Below are positions 18,991 through 22,378 of a stretch of 22,378 nt of DNA, in pieces. Origin of the DNA: Jimgerdemannia flammicorona (lineage: Eukaryota > Mucoromycota > Endogonomycetes > Endogonales > Endogonaceae). The position numbers and the translations under genes are program-made. The stretch's first letter is position 1. Every line of letters begins with the position of its first letter. The notes under the pieces are model-generated. The model did not search any database, was not told the DNA's origin, and worked only from the letters and a program-made list of their open reading frames with translations. The DNA is taken from the NCBI GenBank assembly GCA_003990745.1, contig RBNI01001452.1, positions 1 to 22,378 of the forward strand. Reading direction: 5' to 3'.

Positions 18991-21900
18991 ATGAACAGTA
19001 CAACCAACATTTTATCTTTAAATGTGAATGGGTTATGGGGGGCTACTCGATGTAGGAACATTTTTACTTGAATGAAGGGATTGGAGGCTGATCTCTTCCT
19101 CTTGCAGGATGTTAGGTGTGAGGATGATTCGGATAAGATGGAGTGGACGAAGGAATGGGGAGGTGTGGCAGTCTGGAAGAGCAAGGTCGGGATTTTGGTT
19201 CGAAAAGGCAGAGGGGAGATACAGGATGTGAGAAGCTGGGGAGAGAGACTAGTTTGGGGAGAGTGGATTCATGCAGGTTGGGAGCCAGTTATAGTTGGCT
19301 CCTGCTACTGCCCTGCGGTATGGGGTGAGTGGGTAGATTGGATGAAAGGTCTGTTGGAGAGCGGGAGCTTTGTGGAGGCTGGGGTGGATATGCTGGGGGG
19401 TGATTTCAATATGGTTCGGGACATACTGTTGGATAGAACAGATGGAGATCAAGGTACTGAGAGCAGGAGTGGAGGACTGGTGGCATGGGAGGAGGTAGAG
19501 AGACTAAGTACACTGGTAGACACTGGTCGGGAGTGCTGGGGGAATAGAAGGGTTTATACACATTAGGCAGGGGGTCTGGGGATGAGGATCGACTGGATTC
19601 TGATAGCCAGCTGCTGGGGCCTAGATGTTTGGAAGTCACTGGAGGTAGAATGGTGTCCATGGTCGGATCACTGGGGGCTTTTGGGACAGGGGCGATTTGG
19701 GGGAAGCGGGGATGGGCCTGGACATTGGTGCCTCAATTCCTCTTTGTTAGATGATAAGACCCAGTGGGATGAGTGAGCTAAGGACATTCAGCTGAGGGTG
19801 GAGGACTGGTGGCAGGAAGGAGCCTTAGTTGGGGTTTGGTGGATGAGGATGAAGGAGATGGCCAAGATTTACTGGAGTGAGGCTGGCAAGGAGGCAGGGA
19901 AGCAGAGGAGGTATAGAGTGCATTGGGCTTCTACTAGACTGACTAGGCTTCTGGAGGAGTGGGCAAGGTTGAAGATACTGGAGAGAGAAGAAGATTGGAG
20001 GTTAATGAGGGCGAAAATGAAGGTTGTGGAACTACAACAGGTACTGCGGGAAGAGGAAGAGACAAGGGTACAGAGCTTGGCAGCCAGCTCCATTGGCAGG
20101 ATTTGGAGGAAGGGGAGAGGTCTTCCAAGTTTCTTACAAGGGCTCTTAGGGCAAGGCGGGTACAGCGACAGTGAGAAGAGGTGTTAGACTCTGATAGTAT
20201 ACTGGTGCATAGTGTACAGGACATTCTTGGATCACTGAAGGAGAGATGGAGTGGATTGTGGAGTGAGGAGGAGGGTAGGGCAGATGATGAGACTATTGCC
20301 CAAGCATTGGAGGATTGGCACCCACCACAAGTCGAGGGGCTGGGTGGCCTGGTGATGCCGGTACAGGAAGATGAGATATACCAGGTTCTTGCTACAACAA
20401 TACCAGGGACAGCACCTGGGGAGGATGGTCTGCCCTGGGACTTTTGGAAGCGAATGGTGGGAGTCCCAGGGGTGATGGGGGAGATGATAGCATTGTGTGA
20501 CTCTATTCTTCAGACTGGGAGGTGGGTGGGGGAGCAGGACCTTGGGCTGGTGATGCTACTGTACAAAAACAAAGGAAGGCAGGAGGATTGGAAGAATTGG
20601 CGGCCGATAATATTGCTGGATATGGACAGGAAGTTGGTGACTAAGGTGGTAGTGGCAAGACTACATAAGGTGGCCCAGCAAGTCGTGGGTATTGAGCAGA
20701 GGGGATTTGTGGGCAGGCGGCTCATCAGAGATGTTACTGTCTGGGTACATGGAGTTATTGAAGGGGCAAGAGCATGTGGATTGGATGGGCATCTTGTCTT
20801 CTTGGACCAGGAGAAGGCTTACGACTGAGTGCGAAGAGTCTGGTTGGTGAAAGTTTTGGATAGGATAGGGGTTCCACCCCAATTCCAGTCAGCGATGGTC
20901 AGCCTACTGGAAGGAAGTAGGGCGGTGCTCATGTGTAATGGGCATAGAGGGGTAGTATTCCCCTTGGGCAGGGGGGTGCCCCAGGGGGACCTGCTGTCCT
21001 CCATTTTGTATGCTCTTTCTCTGGAACCCCTTATGGATAGAATTAGATGGAGGATAGAAGGGCTCTCTGTCTTTGGCATAGGATGGAAAGTTGGGGCCTT
21101 TGTAGATGACATAGTGGTTGGTTTGGGTTTGATTGCTGATGTTGAAGAGCTCAAGAAGACTGTAGAATGGTATGAGGAGAACTCAGGAGCGAAGTTGAAT
21201 TGGCATAAATGTGAAACAATGGTGCTTGGCAATGGTCTGGTGGGAGGGGAGGTTATAGGAACAATTGTCCCCACTGGTGAAGCAGTGTGGTACTTGGGCA
21301 TCTATCTATCGGTCTATGGGTCAGTTCTGCCCAGGCTTTGGTGGGAGCAGAGGATTGGAATCTGGGAGGAGGCCCTGCGGAGTTGGGGGGGAAGACATTT
21401 TTCTCTGGCAGGATGGGTCTCAATTTTGAATGTCTACTGGCTGCCGAAGTTGTGGTACTTGGCATATCATCTGGACTTCCTAGCTTGGGTGGTGAAGAGA
21501 TTGGTGAAGTCAGCGAAGGGATGGATTTAGGCTGGAAGGCGGAGTCAGATTGGTTGGGAGACCTTGTCCCTACCAGTGGCGAGAGGTGGCCTTGGGCTGG
21601 TTGACTTCCCAAAAAGGTTACACTGTTTGCAAGCATGGTGGTTAAAGAGGGCAGTGGAATTGCGAGGAGGTGGTTGGGTTCCTCTGCTACAGAAGATCTG
21701 GGAGAGGCGGACATCACCAAGAGGTGCAACTGGGGATCTCCTCACATTAGTTGGACTTCGGGATACTAAGCAACTGCGGTATAAAGGATTTTGGTGGGGG
21801 ATAGCAGAGGGGGTGCACCGCATTGAAATTCGTTAGCAAGGGAATGAAGGAGAGGAGGATTGGGACCCAGCGATGTGGAGATGGGATCGTATACTGCTGG

Positions 21901-22378
21901 GTGGCACTCCTTTAATTGAGTTCGACATTGGTGATGGAATGGAATGTCAAAGGGGACCAGGCCAGGATCTGTGGCCTAGTGGTTGGCAAGGAGTTGGAAT
22001 TGGCGAAGAGTGGAACTGGCATGGTGTTTGGACTTGGAGTACTGCAGTGAGAAAGTGGATGCCACCAAAGTACTGGGTGGTCTGGTGGTACATGCTGCAG
22101 AGGAATGTGATGCTCAACTTTCGCTCAGGGCACCTTATCGTAGGGGGTTGCTTCGACTGTGAGGAGTGCCATAATGTAGGGCAGGAGGGGGGTTGTATAC
22201 AGATGCCTGAACACTGGCTAGGAGAGTGTGAGGTGTTAGGGGATTTCTGGCGGACAATTGAAGAACGTTTGGGGGTACAGCATAGGAGAGATGAAGTATG
22301 GGGGAGGTGGGAGGACTTGAGGGACAGATTGGTAGGGGGGATAGGGAAGGAGTGGATTACTTTGGGCTGGGCATTGGC
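18991..22378 (+). pseudogene. LINE ORF2: AP-like endonuclease and reverse transcriptase, decayed and cut by the window end
   Basis: ATG 18991 starts an endonuclease with SLNVNGL, LFLLQDVRC, GGDFNMVRD (19399), RIDWILI (19585) and SDHW (19666). The Asp of QDV takes the place of the usual catalytic Glu. A one-base shift around 20060-20095 moves the frame, after which LEEGERSSKFL leads into the RT. RT landmarks are APGEDGLPWDFWK (20412), NWRPIILLDMDRKLVTKVV (20599), FLDQEKAYD (20799), GRGVPQGDLLSSILY (20967), AFVDDIVVG (21098) and YLGIYLS (21291). A Cys/His region near 22150-22240 (CFDCEEC...H.......C....W) fits the usual C-terminal knuckle. Stops at 19069, 19564, 19774, 20172, 20826 (where Trp is expected), 21528 and 21834 break it. 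The enzyme would nick DNA and prime reverse transcription at the nick. Confidence 0.85.

Larger units (their letters stand above)
16921..22378 (+). mobile_element. Non-LTR retrotransposon (LINE) with ORF1 and ORF2, running off the window
   Basis: At about 16930 the base composition changes abruptly from AT-rich to GC-rich, with a strongly G-biased plus strand that continues to the window end. The unit carries ORF1 and an EN/RT ORF2 in the L1-like order. The endonuclease is of the apurinic type at the N-terminus of ORF2, as in L1 and Tad and other fungal clades. The clade cannot be fixed by eye. The 5' end is not certain, because frame 1 stays readable upstream into the Asn/Tyr-rich tract. Decay is milder than in the elements to the left and many CpGs remain, so it is probably younger. 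Confidence 0.8.

Noticed and set aside
16878..20224. Long minus-strand Pro/Ser-rich frames opposite the LINE
   Set aside because: They are shadows of the G-rich LINE coding strand. The plus strand carries clear endonuclease and RT motifs.

Overview
This looks like an AT-rich, repeat-dense stretch of a filamentous fungal nuclear genome (probably Dikarya). It is a transposable-element graveyard, not a gene-bearing region. The fungal reading is inferred from short GT-AG introns (about 65-130 nt) in a hAT transposase, a Penelope-like RT, a GC-rich EN/RT LINE and strong loss of CpG. No intact gene, tRNA, rRNA or CRISPR array was found. Nearly every coding stretch I could follow is a long frame interrupted by stops that a single C->T or G->A change from Gln, Arg or Trp codons would explain, with few indels. 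This is the pattern left by a methylation or RIP-like mutational process.

Layout, left to right. 1-1133: no recognisable gene. 1134-2100: inverted 5' fragment of a Penelope-like element (copy 1), joined to a 33-bp minisatellite. 2262-3491 (minus): decayed acidic, Cys-rich frame of unknown function. 3229-3735: two tandem repeats. 3853-4495: two adjacent foldback elements sharing a core. 4836-7119: decayed hAT transposase with BED finger and introns. 7240-7560: second copy of the minisatellite. 7594-12663: Penelope-like element (copy 2) made of a 1.14-kb palindrome, a 700-bp direct repeat, an in-frame ORF carrying an RT, and the second 700-bp direct repeat. 12664-12978: segment ending in a hAT-type terminus. 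13644-15830 (minus): long unrecognised decayed frame. 15835-16200 (minus): probable Ty1/copia integrase relic. 16411-16640: 9-bp repeat tract. 16921-22378: GC-rich LINE with ORF1 and ORF2 (endonuclease, RT, C-terminal Cys/His region), running off the right edge.

The most interesting structure is the Penelope-like unit. Both copies sit beside the same G-rich minisatellite in the same relative orientation, with the same short GCACTA junction. Copy 2 differs from copy 1 by a palindrome that starts and ends exactly at a shared 8-bp motif. Both copies also share one in-frame TAA, which suggests the broken form was itself copied, or that the same site was hit twice.
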